Below are positions 24,603-32,927 of a stretch of DNA of 64,000 nucleotides, piece by piece (within the stretch, counting starts at the first letter, position 1; every line of letters starts with the position of its first letter). Position numbers and translations under genes: made by a program. The notes beneath the pieces are model-generated. The model made no database searches. It was not told the origin of the DNA and saw nothing but the letters and a program-made list of their open reading frames with translations. The stretch covers positions 152,117 to 216,116 of the forward strand of contig NZ_JACAFP010000001.1 of assembly GCF_015354505.1 (NCBI RefSeq). Reading direction: 5' to 3'. Source of the stretch: Microbacterium sp. UFMG61 (lineage in GTDB: Bacteria; Actinomycetota; Actinomycetes; Actinomycetales; Microbacteriaceae).

Positions 24603-25274
24603 ATGACGGACAAGAACTTCGACAACGACTCGGTCCCTGAGCCGGTCGAAGGGCCCAGCGAGGGGTCGGATGCTCATGGCACCGGCCCTTCGCCGCAGAA
24701 CCCCGACTCGCGTGAGGCCGCGGCGGCCGAAGGATCCGACGAGACGCCGGTCGACGGCGCCCCGACTCCTGAGCCTGCCGACGACCTGACGGTCGACGAC
24801 ATCCTGGGTGCGACGCAGACCGGTGAGGCCGCGGCGGAGGACGCCGTGCTCGCCGACCTGGAGTCGACCCTGCTCAACGACCTCAAGCGTCTCCAGGCCG
24901 AGTACGCCAACTACCGCCGCCGCACCGAGGAGCAGCGCCAGGTCGAGATCGAGCGCGCGAAGGGCGAGGCCGCGAAGGGCCTCATCCCCGTGCTCGACGA
25001 TCTCGCTCGCGCCGCTCAGCACGGAGACCTCGTCGAGGGCACGCCCTTCGCCGTGATCGCCGAGAAGGTGCGCGCGGTGGTCGAGCGGCTCGGTGTCGTC
25101 TCGTACGGCGAGAAGGGCGAGGAATTCGACCCGCAGCGTCACGAGGCGATCTTCCAGCAGCCCACCCCGGGCGCCGACAAGACCACGGTGCTCGAGGTCG
25201 TCGAGGTGGGCTACCGCCTCGGTGATGTCGAGCTGCGCCCTGCGAAGGTCGTCGTCGCCGTACCCGCAGAGTAG
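24603..25274 (+). CDS. grpE: Nucleotide exchange factor GrpE
   Basis: A 223-residue DnaK exchange factor starting 2 nt after dnaK. The N-terminal 75 residues are acidic and disordered, and contain SVPEPVEGPSEG, the translation of an interspersed palindromic element (24632-24655). The long coiled coil (LLNDLKRLQAEYANYRRRTE) and the C-terminal beta domain (LGVVSYGEKGEEFDPQRHEA, then VVEVGYRLGDVELRPAKVVV) are typical. It works as a dimer to release ADP from DnaK. Confidence 0.98.
   Translation: MTDKNFDNDSVPEPVEGPSEGSDAHGTGPSPQNPDSREAAAAEGSDETPVDGAPTPEPADDLTVDDILGATQTGEAAAEDAVLADLESTLLNDLKRLQAEYANYRRRTEEQRQVEIERAKGEAAKGLIPVLDDLARAAQHGDLVEGTPFAVIAEKVRAVVERLGVVSYGEKGEEFDPQRHEAIFQQPTPGADKTTVLEVVEVGYRLGDVELRPAKVVVAVPAE
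24632..24655. repeat. REP-like palindromic element inside grpE
   Basis: The core CCCTGAGCCGGTCGAAGGG is the widespread actinobacterial/proteobacterial element usually met between genes. Here it lies in the disordered N-terminal coding region of grpE and is read in frame as VPEPVEGP. It is likely an insertion tolerated because the region is unstructured. Confidence 0.6.
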
Positions 25275-25281
25275 GTGATCG

Positions 25282-26265
25282 ATGGCTAGCCAGGACTGGT
25301 TCGACAAGGACTTCTACAAGACCCTCGGGGTCTCGAAGGACGTCAGCGACGCTGATCTCAAGAAGACGTACCGCAAGCTCGCCCGCAAATATCACCCCGA
25401 CTCCAATCAGGGTGATGAGAAGGCCGAGGCGAAGTTCAAGGAGATCAGCGAGGCCTACTCGGTGCTCTCCGACGCCGAACAGCGCAAGGAGTACGACGAG
25501 ATCCGCGCCATGGGATCGGGCGCCCGCTTCACGGCGGGCGGCCAGTCCGGCGGCGGCTTCGAAGACGTCTTCAGCCGGTTCGGCCAGCAGGGACGCGGGC
25601 AGTCCGCCGACTTCGAGGACATCTTCGCGATGTTCAATCAGGGGCAGGGCGGCACGTTCGGCTCCGGTCGTTTCGGGCAGACCTCGGGCGGTTTCCGTGG
25701 CTTCGGCGGCCCTCAGAAGGGCGCCGACGTCACGGCCCGCACCACCCTCGACTTCGCCACCGCCGTGCAGGGCGAGACCATCACCCTGCAGGGCGACGAC
25801 GGCAAGCCGTTCAAGGTGAAGATCCCCGCGGGGGTCGCCGACGGTCAGAAGATCAGACTCCGCGGTCGCGGGCGTCCCTCGCCCGACGGCGGAGAGAGCG
25901 GCGACGTCGTGGTGCAGATCGCAGTGCGACCGCATCCGGTCTTCACCCGTGAGGGACTCAACCTGCGCGTCGTCGTGCCGGTGACCTTCACCGAGGCCGC
26001 GCTCGGCGCGACCATCGAGGTGCCCACGCTCAGCGGCGACACGGTCAAGCTCCGCGTCGCTCCGGGAACGCCGTCGGGACGCGTGCTGCGCGTCAAGGGG
26101 CGCGGTGTCACCACTGCGAAGGGCACGGGAGATCTGCTCGCCGAGCTGCAGATCGCGGTGCCCGCGCACCTCGACGACGCCGCCCGCGAGGCGCTGGAGA
26201 AGTTCCAATCCCTCGAGCCCGCAGAGAACCCGCGCGCCGACCTGATGGCGAAGGCACGGCGGTGA
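25282..26265 (+). CDS. dnaJ: DnaJ-type co-chaperone without zinc finger (CbpA-like)
   Basis: A 327-residue J protein, 7 nt after grpE. The J domain (residues 10-75) has HPD at 38-40. A Gly/Phe-rich linker (RFGQTSGGFRGFGG and similar) spans about 78-150. The C-terminal substrate-binding domains follow (TARTTLDFATAVQGETITLQ; EGLNLRVVVPVTFTEAALGA). The CxxCxGxG zinc-finger repeats are absent (no cysteines at all), so it is a type II/CbpA-like protein. It stimulates the DnaK ATPase. A canonical zinc-finger DnaJ is presumably elsewhere. Confidence 0.96.
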   Translation: MASQDWFDKDFYKTLGVSKDVSDADLKKTYRKLARKYHPDSNQGDEKAEAKFKEISEAYSVLSDAEQRKEYDEIRAMGSGARFTAGGQSGGGFEDVFSRFGQQGRGQSADFEDIFAMFNQGQGGTFGSGRFGQTSGGFRGFGGPQKGADVTARTTLDFATAVQGETITLQGDDGKPFKVKIPAGVADGQKIRLRGRGRPSPDGGESGDVVVQIAVRPHPVFTREGLNLRVVVPVTFTEAALGATIEVPTLSGDTVKLRVAPGTPSGRVLRVKGRGVTTAKGTGDLLAELQIAVPAHLDDAAREALEKFQSLEPAENPRADLMAKARR

Positions 26266-26307
26266 TGATGACCCAGACGACGATCGCGAACACCGGAGGA
26301 GGACGCC

Positions 26308-26739
26308 ATGGCTGACCAGCGCATGGACTCCGACACTCCGGTGTTCGCGATCGCCGTCGCGGCGCAGCTCGCGGGCATGCACCCGCAGACGCTTCGCCAG
26401 TACGACCGCATCGGTCTGGTCGTCCCAGGACGGACCTCGGGCGGTTCACGCCGCTACTCGACCCGCAACATCGAACAGCTCCGCGAGGTCGCCCAGCTCT
26501 CCTCCGAGGGGATGAGCCTTCCCGCCATCGCGCGGCTGCTCGACCTGGAGGACGAGAACCGGATGCTGCGGCGCCGCGTCGCCGAACTCGATGCCGCCCT
26601 GAGGGCTGAGCGCGAGAACCGTCCCGGTGTCCGCGTCTTCGCGGCCGGATCCTCCGGCGTCATACCCGTGCCCGGTGGGCGTCGACTCCGCCGATCCGCT
26701 GAGGTCGTTCTCTGGCACCCCGGCGCCGGGCGCGACTGA
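26308..26739 (+). CDS. hspR: Heat shock repressor HspR (MerR family)
   Basis: A 143-residue MerR-family repressor with an AGGAGG-rich ribosome site. The N-terminal winged HTH (FAIAVAAQLAGMHPQTLRQY, DRIGLVVPGRTSGGSRRYST) and the coiled coil LLDLEDENRMLRRRVAELDA are diagnostic of HspR, as is its place at the end of the dnaK operon. It binds HAIR operators, two of which flank the dnaK promoter here, with DnaK acting as co-repressor in the known model. The last 40 residues are variable. Confidence 0.95.
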   Translation: MADQRMDSDTPVFAIAVAAQLAGMHPQTLRQYDRIGLVVPGRTSGGSRRYSTRNIEQLREVAQLSSEGMSLPAIARLLDLEDENRMLRRRVAELDAALRAERENRPGVRVFAAGSSGVIPVPGGRRLRRSAEVVLWHPGAGRD

Positions 26740-26771
26740 CCCTCTGAGGGCGAGGCCCCGGGCCGCCTGCG

Positions 26772-27206
26772 CTACGGCGCGCCGAAGAACCGAGTCGCGA
26801 TATCCGAGACCTCTTTGTCGAGAGTGTCGATACGGCCGGACAGCTTCGCGTCGAGTGCGTCGATCTGTCCGGTGAGGCGGTGGTCGAGGGATTCGATCTG
26901 GCCGGTGAGGCGGTGGTCGAGCGCCTCGATCTGTCCGGAGAGGCGGTGGTCGAGCGCCTCGATCTGGCCGGAGAGTCTTCCGTCGAGTGCGTCGATCTGG
27001 CCGCTGAGACGGTGGTCGAGCGCCTCGATCTTGCCGGAGAGTCTTCCGTCGAGAGCCTCGATCTTGCCGGACAGTGTTCCCTCGACACGACCGATCTCAG
27101 ATCGCACGACCTTGCCGAAATGCGTCGTCACGAAGGTGAAGCCGCCGAGCAGCGCGGCGCCGAACACTCCGATCAGCGTCCAGATCTGGGGGTCGTTCAT
27201 CGTCAT
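26772..27206 (-). CDS. Membrane-anchored hendecad-repeat coiled-coil protein
   Basis: About 144 residues, starting MTMNDPQIWTLIGVFG with GGAG upstream. One N-terminal transmembrane helix (TLIGVFGAALLGGFTFVTTH) is followed by eight tandem 11-residue units of the form SGQIEALDHRL, a right-handed hendecad coiled coil, ending IATRFFGAP. The repeats are also visible as 33-bp DNA repeats. The expected structure is a rod projecting from the membrane into the cytoplasm. Similar short repeats occur in apolipoprotein/hemolysin-XhlA-like proteins. It converges on hspR. Function unknown. Confidence 0.75.
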   Translation of the reverse strand: MTMNDPQIWTLIGVFGAALLGGFTFVTTHFGKVVRSEIGRVEGTLSGKIEALDGRLSGKIEALDHRLSGQIDALDGRLSGQIEALDHRLSGQIEALDHRLTGQIESLDHRLTGQIDALDAKLSGRIDTLDKEVSDIATRFFGAP

Positions 27207-27374
27207 GACTCCATCCTGTGAACGTGGCGCCAGAATGGCAGTGTTGCGTCCTCCGGCGCAGCGCGTCCGGGCGCCATCTCGCGCTCCTGAGGACACGAGC
27301 CGCGAGATCGGCGTCGGTGCAGGAGGGGTCGCCGCACCCGCGCGTCCGTCTGCGCGCGGTATCGTTGCGACACG

Positions 27375-28826
27375 ATGAGGATGACGCGTCGCACACTGCT
27401 GATCGGCGCCGGAGCCGGCGTCCTGGGAGTCCTGCTGGCCTCCTGCACGCCCGAGCCGGTGCCCACTCCCACGCCCGACCGCTCGCCGACCCCGAAGCCG
27501 ACCGCCGACAGCGTCACGCCCGCTGCCTTCGTGCGCAGCTCGTGGACGAACGACCCCTTCTCCCTCGGCGCGGCGAGCTTCACGCCGGTCGGCATCCAGG
27601 CCGCCGCGCGCGAGGCGCTGGCCGAGCCCGTCGACGACCGCCTCTTCATCGCCGGCGAGGCGACCGATGTCGATGCCCCAGGCACGATGGCCGCCGCGCT
27701 GCGTTCCGGCGAACGTGCCGCCGAGCTGCTGCGCCGCGCGGCGGATGACGGCGAGCGGGTCGCGATCGTGGGTGCCGGGCTCGCCGGTGCCGCCGCCGCG
27801 GCGCGTCTCGTCGCCGATGGTCTCGAGGTCACGGTCTTCGAGGCGCGCGACCGCGTCGGCGGACGAGTGCATTCCCTCGTCGACGATGACGACTGGCCCA
27901 TCCCCGCCCAACTGGGTGGCTGGTTGCTGGGAGCATCCGACGGCGCGCTGCGCGAGAACCTCGAGACCCTCGACGTCCGCACGGCCTCGATCTCGGGGGC
28001 AGTATGGCGCTCTGCCGAGGGCGAGGTCGCGCCGGCGACGACAGAGCCTGTGCAGGCCGCGATCGCCGGTGCTCAGCAGGGGCTGACCGACACCTCGCTC
28101 GAGGACGCTCTGACGGCTGCGGGCGCCGATCCGACCGAACCCGGGCTCGCGGCCCTGCTCGCGTCGATCGCCGCGTGGTCCGGAGCGGACGCCGCCGACG
28201 TCTCGACCTGGTTCCCCCCGCTGCTCCCGCCCGACGAGGTCACCGCCGCGCTCGGCGATCTCACTCCGGTCATCGAGGGGATGCTCGAGGGGGCGCGCCT
28301 GAGTCTGTCGTCTCCCGTGAGTCGCGTCGCCTACGACGAGGCCGGCGTCAGCCTGGGCATCGCCTCAGGGGAGTCGCTGTCTTTCGATCGCGTGCTCATC
28401 ACGGTGCCGCTCGGGGTGCTGCAGAGCGAGGGCCTGCAGTTCGCGCCCGCCCTGCCGTTCAGCCACCGTGGAGCGATCGCCGAACTCGGCATGGGCCGCA
28501 TCGAGACGGTCTGGATGCGCGTCGACGAGCCGCTGTTCGCCGCCGCGCCCGACAGAGCCCCGACTTCCGAGCCGCAGACGGAGCCGGACGCAGATGCCGA
28601 GGCCGGCACGGATGACGCTGCGGCGGCCGAGCCGTCTGTCTGGCACGTCGTCGGGGGAGACACGATGATCCGCACCTGGATCGACCTCGCTCCGTCGACG
28701 GGAGAGAACATCCTCGTCGGGATCGTCGGTGGAGAGGCCGCCGGAGAGTTCGCGGAACTCGACGACGAGAAGGCTCTGGCGGCGGCCGTCGCCTCGCTCG
28801 CCCCGTTCCGCGCATCCGCCGGTTAG
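27375..28826 (+). CDS. Amine oxidase-like FAD lipoprotein, apparently circularly permuted
   Basis: A 483-residue protein with a twin-arginine-like lipoprotein leader (MTRRTLLIGAGAGVLGVLLA then SCTPEP, Cys24). A Pro/Thr linker follows. Residues 55-120 match the C-terminal end of flavin amine oxidases (WTNDPFSLGAASFTPVG, then DDRLFIAGEATDVDAPGTMA, then ALRSGERAAELLRR). The N-terminal FAD motif comes after it: VAIVGAGLAGAAAAARLVAD (from 129), then FEARDRVGGRVHSL. The protein ends at a strand normally mid-to-late in the family (ENILVGIVGGEAAGEFAELD). The order is thus rotated relative to standard MAO/polyamine oxidases. The substrate is unknown. Confidence 0.82.
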   Translation: MRMTRRTLLIGAGAGVLGVLLASCTPEPVPTPTPDRSPTPKPTADSVTPAAFVRSSWTNDPFSLGAASFTPVGIQAAAREALAEPVDDRLFIAGEATDVDAPGTMAAALRSGERAAELLRRAADDGERVAIVGAGLAGAAAAARLVADGLEVTVFEARDRVGGRVHSLVDDDDWPIPAQLGGWLLGASDGALRENLETLDVRTASISGAVWRSAEGEVAPATTEPVQAAIAGAQQGLTDTSLEDALTAAGADPTEPGLAALLASIAAWSGADAADVSTWFPPLLPPDEVTAALGDLTPVIEGMLEGARLSLSSPVSRVAYDEAGVSLGIASGESLSFDRVLITVPLGVLQSEGLQFAPALPFSHRGAIAELGMGRIETVWMRVDEPLFAAAPDRAPTSEPQTEPDADAEAGTDDAAAAEPSVWHVVGGDTMIRTWIDLAPSTGENILVGIVGGEAAGEFAELDDEKALAAAVASLAPFRASAG

Positions 28827-28857
28827 ACCGTCTCCGCCGGTCGACCGGGCGTGCCGC

Positions 28858-29502
28858 TCACGGCTTCCGGCGCGACCGTTCTCGCCACTGCATCCGACTG
28901 ATGAGCACGATCACCGTGGCGACCAGCGCGAAGATCGCCAGCGCGATGCCGCTGGTGATCAGGAACTCCGGCGGGCCGGACACCTGCCGCGGGTCGAGGA
29001 AGTAGTACGGGTACCAGCCGACCGACGGGCCACGCCACAGAGTGACTCCGCCCCAGGCCAACGGGAACGCCAGCGCGGTCGGCACGACCCACCAGGGCAC
29101 TCCGCGGTGCCCAGGCGTGAGCACCCAGGCGAGCGCGGTGCACGCCGGCAGGTAGAAGTGGAGCACCTGATCGGACCACGGCACGTCGACGCGGATGCCG
29201 CGGAGGCCCGCCTGCCACACGATCAGCGCGAACGCCAGGCCGGCCGTGATGGTCCAGGTGAGCACGAGAGCGAGGGCGACGGTGAACCAGCGAGGGTCTG
29301 TGGCCCGCGCGAACGCGAGAACCGCGCCGACGAGCAGCACGACGACGAGAGCACAGTTGGACTGCACGGTCAGGTAGGCGAAGAAGTTCTCTCCCGCGAT
29401 GGTGCGTGAGCTCAGGCCCCAGAACAGGCGATGGACGAGGGCCACGGTGCAGACGGTGGCTGTGACCAGGCGCAGCACGCCGAACGCTGATCGTGCCTTC
29501 AC
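28858..29502 (-). CDS. Pr6Pr family membrane protein
   Basis: A 214-residue membrane protein with about six hydrophobic segments. It shows the Pr6Pr features: FFAYLTVQSNCALVVVLLVG early on, then SDQVLHFYLPACTALAWVLT, then GWYPYYFLDPRQVSGPPEFL near the end. The C-terminus is basic (SRMQWRERSRRKP). The family has no established function. It is convergent with the amine oxidase-like gene and divergent from doxX-like DNA. Confidence 0.85.
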   Translation of the reverse strand: MKARSAFGVLRLVTATVCTVALVHRLFWGLSSRTIAGENFFAYLTVQSNCALVVVLLVGAVLAFARATDPRWFTVALALVLTWTITAGLAFALIVWQAGLRGIRVDVPWSDQVLHFYLPACTALAWVLTPGHRGVPWWVVPTALAFPLAWGGVTLWRGPSVGWYPYYFLDPRQVSGPPEFLITSGIALAIFALVATVIVLISRMQWRERSRRKP

Positions 29503-29561
29503 CGTCTCTCAGTCCCTTTCCGTCCGTGAGATCCTTTCGCGTGGATGCTGTCGTCCGGCCC

Positions 29562-29599
29562 CGCCATCCGGCCCCCGCCATCCGGAACGCGCCATCCGG
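29562..29599. repeat. Three CGCCATCCGG iterons with a 14-bp period
   Basis: Identical decamers start at 29562, 29576 and 29590 in the 241-nt divergent gap between the Pr6Pr gene and the DoxX gene. The regular 14-bp spacing suggests either a slipped tandem repeat or stacked binding sites. Confidence 0.55.
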
Positions 29600-29743
29600 C
29601 GAGTCTACGGAAGCCTGCTGGCACAGGCTCCGAGGCGACCCGCATTCAGCGGATGGAAAACCTCGATTCCCTAGCGTGGAGGTAGGGATAGCCCCTGCTC
29701 CGCGCCTGGCGCGCGGTGTCCTGCCACGAAGGAACACCTCCTC

Positions 29744-30184
29744 ATGACGAACACCACCGCCCCCTCTGCCGCCGCGTCGCTGGGACTCCTCGTCCTGCGC
29801 ATCGTGGTCGGCGCCGTCTTCGCCGCTCACGGAGCGCAGAAGATCTTCGAGTACACGATTCCCGGCACCATCGGCAGCTTCGCGGGCATGGGGGTGCCCA
29901 TGCCCGAGATCGCGGCGCCCTTCGTCGCCTTCGTCGAGCTGATCGGCGGCATCCTGCTGGTGCTCGGACTCTTCACGCGCCTGGCCGGCATCCTGCTCGC
30001 GATCGACATGATCGTGGCGCTGGTGCTCGTGCACCTCTCGGCAGGGCTCTGGGTGGGCGAGGGCGGATACGAGTTCGTCGCCGTGCTCGGTGCGGGCGCG
30101 CTGGCTCTCGCGCTCACCGGCGCCGGGCGCTTCTCGCTGGACCGCGCCTTCCTGCGCGGCCGCGTTCCCGCCTGGCTCAGCTGA
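29744..30184 (+). CDS. DoxX family membrane protein
   Basis: A 146-residue protein with four hydrophobic helices. The opening ASLGLLVLRIVVGAVFAAHG followed by AQKIFEYTIPG, and FVELIGGILLVLGLFTRLAG, are typical of DoxX/DoxD-like proteins. Members take part in thiosulfate oxidation, or in oxidant resistance with a thiosulfurtransferase and SodA in mycobacteria. No such partner is adjacent, so the role here is open. It is probably monocistronic, ending at a hairpin (30193-30224). Confidence 0.9.
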   Translation: MTNTTAPSAAASLGLLVLRIVVGAVFAAHGAQKIFEYTIPGTIGSFAGMGVPMPEIAAPFVAFVELIGGILLVLGLFTRLAGILLAIDMIVALVLVHLSAGLWVGEGGYEFVAVLGAGALALALTGAGRFSLDRAFLRGRVPAWLS

Positions 30185-30192
30185 GGGAACGA

Positions 30193-30224
30193 GCGAGGGA
30201 GCGCCGTGGTGGGCGCTCTCTCGC
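30193..30224. terminator. Hairpin terminator between convergent genes
   Basis: GCGAGGGAGCGCC pairs with GGCGCTCTCTCGC (one G-T type mismatch) around a 6-nt loop. It lies between the DoxX gene and the end of the leftward phosphatase/GT2/STAS/kinase operon, and can serve both. Confidence 0.7.
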
Positions 30225-30237
30225 GTCGTGCCCGCAC

Positions 30238-30660
30238 TCAGCGGGAAGGTGCGAGGCGTCGTCGCAGAACCCAGGTGTTGCCGGTCGCGTCGCCGCTGTG
30301 CTCGAAGTCGTCGAGCACAGCCGTCGTCAGGGCCAGACCGCGTCCGCTCTCGCTGTCGACGCCGGGCATCGTCACCGCATCCCAGTCGATCCTGGCAGGG
30401 TCGGCCGTGTCGACGAAGGTGGCGACGAGGTCGTCGGCGCTCACCGCGAGGTCGACCTCGACCGTGATGCCCAGCTCGGATTCGCCATGTGCGGCGATGT
30501 TCGTCGACACCTCGCTTACTGCCAGCGCGAACAGCGTACGGTCCTCGGGGGCCACGTGCGGAGACACCTCCCACAGCGCATCGAGGGCGTCGAGGACGTG
30601 CTCGACGAGGGCGGGTCCGGCGAGGCCCGCGACGTGTGCGGTGCGCTGGTCACTGCCCAT
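30238..30660 (-). CDS. Anti-sigma-factor-type serine kinase (HATPase, RsbW-like)
   Basis: A 140-residue GHKL-ATPase. The N-box is ALAVSEVSTNIAAHGESELG, followed by ATFVDTADPARIDWDA and the G-box MPGVDSESGRGLALTTAVLD. This is the RsbW/SpoIIAB-like fold that phosphorylates a STAS partner on serine and binds a target when the partner is phosphorylated. It is the last gene of the operon and overlaps the STAS gene by 11 nt. No sigma factor gene is nearby, so the target may be something else. Confidence 0.88.
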   Translation of the reverse strand: MGSDQRTAHVAGLAGPALVEHVLDALDALWEVSPHVAPEDRTLFALAVSEVSTNIAAHGESELGITVEVDLAVSADDLVATFVDTADPARIDWDAVTMPGVDSESGRGLALTTAVLDDFEHSGDATGNTWVLRRRLAPSR

Positions 30661-30982
30661 CGAACGCCGATTCCGGCGTGGGGTGATCGCGCAGGACGCG
30701 GTCGAGGTTGGTGAGGTGCAGCACGGTCCGCACCGCCTCGGGCACGGCGGCGATGCGGAGGTCGCCGCCGGCGACTCGAGCGCTCTTCAATGCGCCGACC
30801 AGGGCGCCGAGGCCCGACGAGTCCACGAACTGCAGTGCCGCCATGTCGACGACGATCCGCGCGTCGCCCGACGCCACGAGATCCGTCACCGCCTTGCGCA
30901 GCAGCGGGGCTCCGGTGGCGGTGAGGCGCCCGGAGAGCGCGATCACGGCATAGCCGTCGCGGATGTCAGTGCTGATGTCCAA
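30650..30982 (-). CDS. STAS domain anti-sigma factor antagonist (RsbV-like)
   Basis: A 110-residue single STAS domain starting MDISTDIRDGYAVIALSGRL. The phosphorylatable serine lies in VDMAALQFVDSSGLGALVGA, the canonical site. When dephosphorylated by a PP2C phosphatase it should bind the RsbW-like kinase encoded just downstream. It overlaps the GT2 gene by 17 nt and the kinase gene by 11 nt, implying tight stoichiometric translation. Confidence 0.92.
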   Translation of the reverse strand: MDISTDIRDGYAVIALSGRLTATGAPLLRKAVTDLVASGDARIVVDMAALQFVDSSGLGALVGALKSARVAGGDLRIAAVPEAVRTVLHLTNLDRVLRDHPTPESAFDGQ

Positions 30983-32927
30983 GGGACTCCTCCTCGAGGA
31001 TTCGGGCCGGTCCGCGGTAGCGGGCGGCGTGGATGATGACGCTGAGCACGACGAGGTCGTAGAGCACCCACACCGTGTTCACGAGGGTGCCGGTGCCGTC
31101 GCCTGTGCCGATGATCACGCGCGTCACGCCGATCACGAGAGCGATGCTGAGCGCGACCATCGCCGTGAGCTGGGGCCAGATCTCGCGCCACGGAACACCC
31201 CGCGGATCGCGTCCGTCCTTGCGGGTGACGGCGAACGAGAGCGGACGGCCGAGCACGACGTTCGCGAAGGCCGTCCAGCATGCCCGGATCCACACCGGGA
31301 ACAGAGCCAGCGAGTACTGCTGTCCCCGCCAGGTTCTGATGCCTTTCGCGACCACGAGGAACAGCAGCTGATTGACCAGGAAGTACGGCAGGAACCGCAC
31401 GAAGAAGTCCACCGACCACGCGGTGACCGGCAGCACGCCGAACACGAGATACACGACCGGAGCCGTGAGATACACGACGGCGGCGAAGCCCGAGAGGTAG
31501 CTCCACATGGTGGCGAAGTACATGAGCCGCTGCCCGACCGACAGGCCGCGCTTGACGAGCGGATTGTCGCGCAGCATCACCTGCAGCGTTCCCTGCGCCC
31601 ACCGCAGGCGCTGCGTGAGCATCGTGCGCAGATCTTCGGGAGCGAGCCCCTTCGCGAGGATCTCGTGGTGGTAGACGCTGCGCCAGCCGAGCGAGTGCAG
31701 CTGCATGGCGGTGGCCATGTCCTCCGTCACCGAGATGGTCGCGAGAGGGAGGATCGGCTGCGCCTCGTCGCCGCGGTCGAGTCGCAGCGCGTCGAGCAGG
31801 GCCCTGACCGCGTCGATCGCCGTGATGGGGGAGAGCTCGGACGCCGCCAGCGCGGCGAGCCCCGCCTCGTCGACGACGATGGCGTCGAGCTGTGCGTCGT
31901 GCTCGATGGGCAGAGTGCCGAGCTCGGCGAGATCGGCGCGGATGCCCGCGAGGTCCTTCGCGACGAGGATGGCGGATGCGTTGTCGACGGCGGCGCGCAC
32001 CGCGGCCGCGACGTCGGCGACCGGAGCGCCGGATGCGAGGTCACGGCGGGCCGTGCGGATGGCGACCTCGATCGCGAAGAGCTCGCGATGCAGATCGGGA
32101 TCGGAGGCGGCGCGCAGCTCCTTGCCGATCAGCTCCTCAGAGGCGCGGAGCGCACGTGCGGCGCTGTCGGTGACCTCACGCACGTAGCCGATGATGCCCA
32201 GCTGCATGAGCGCCTCACGGCGGAGCACGGCGTTCGAACCGCAGAAGAACGCGGCGTTCCAGCCGTCCTTGCCCTGCTGGATCGGCCCGTAGAAGAGGGG
32301 AGCCTGCGCACCGAGCGGGTCGGCCTCGTCGACGTTCATGAACCACTGGGGCGTCTGCACGACCGCGACCTCGGGGTCGTCGGCGAAGTATCCGAGTGTG
32401 CGGTGCAGGATCAGCGGGTCGGGGATCTGGTCGGCGTCGAGGATCAGAAGGAACTCGCCGTCGGTCTCGAAGAGCGCGCTGTTCAGGTTGCCGGCCTTCG
32501 CGTGGCGGGGCTTGCCGATCCAGTCGTCCGATCGCGTGAGGTAGCCGACCCCGGCATCGCGAGCCGCCTGTGCGAGTTCGGGACGCGCGCCGTCGTCGAG
32601 GATCCAGGTGGTGTGCGGGTAGGCGATCTGGCGGGCGGCGCGGGCTGTCGTCATCACGAGCTCGATCGGCTCGTCGTAGGTGGTGATGAAGACGTCGACC
32701 GTGCCCTGCGGCGGCGACACCGGTGCGGGGCGCTCCTTGGCCTTCCACATCGTCAGGCAGAACAGGAAGGTGTCGATGAGGCTGTACGTCTCGGCGATCA
32801 CCAGGGGCACGGCGATCCACCAGGCCGACCAGTTGACCGATTCCAGCCAGCGCCAGGTGACGTAGTTGATGCCGAGCAGCACCGACAGCAGGGCGATGAT
32901 GCGGATGGCCGCGAAGCGGGCGGTCAC
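30966..32927 (-). CDS. Cellulose synthase-like GT2 glycosyltransferase
   Basis: A 653-residue processive family 2 glycosyltransferase. Two N-terminal transmembrane helices (residues 8-60) precede the catalytic domain: TTYDEP (82-87), DDG (111-113), DADQIP (164-169), TED (401-403) and QRLRW (439-443), the D,D,D,QxxRW set of BcsA. About 150 helical residues (250-398) are inserted before TED, which is unusual. Several C-terminal helices form the export channel. There is no PilZ domain, so cyclic-di-GMP control is not evident. It shares overlapping junctions with a PP2C phosphatase upstream (ATGA) and a STAS gene downstream. The product polysaccharide is unknown. Confidence 0.88.
   Translation of the reverse strand: MTARFAAIRIIALLSVLLGINYVTWRWLESVNWSAWWIAVPLVIAETYSLIDTFLFCLTMWKAKERPAPVSPPQGTVDVFITTYDEPIELVMTTARAARQIAYPHTTWILDDGARPELAQAARDAGVGYLTRSDDWIGKPRHAKAGNLNSALFETDGEFLLILDADQIPDPLILHRTLGYFADDPEVAVVQTPQWFMNVDEADPLGAQAPLFYGPIQQGKDGWNAAFFCGSNAVLRREALMQLGIIGYVREVTDSAARALRASEELIGKELRAASDPDLHRELFAIEVAIRTARRDLASGAPVADVAAAVRAAVDNASAILVAKDLAGIRADLAELGTLPIEHDAQLDAIVVDEAGLAALAASELSPITAIDAVRALLDALRLDRGDEAQPILPLATISVTEDMATAMQLHSLGWRSVYHHEILAKGLAPEDLRTMLTQRLRWAQGTLQVMLRDNPLVKRGLSVGQRLMYFATMWSYLSGFAAVVYLTAPVVYLVFGVLPVTAWSVDFFVRFLPYFLVNQLLFLVVAKGIRTWRGQQYSLALFPVWIRACWTAFANVVLGRPLSFAVTRKDGRDPRGVPWREIWPQLTAMVALSIALVIGVTRVIIGTGDGTGTLVNTVWVLYDLVVLSVIIHAARYRGPARILEEESLGHQH

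Noticed and set aside
26870..27080. 33-bp repeats considered as iterons of an origin or CRISPR
   Set aside because: They are the coding repeats of the hendecad protein, in frame and without spacers or an AT-rich unwinding region.
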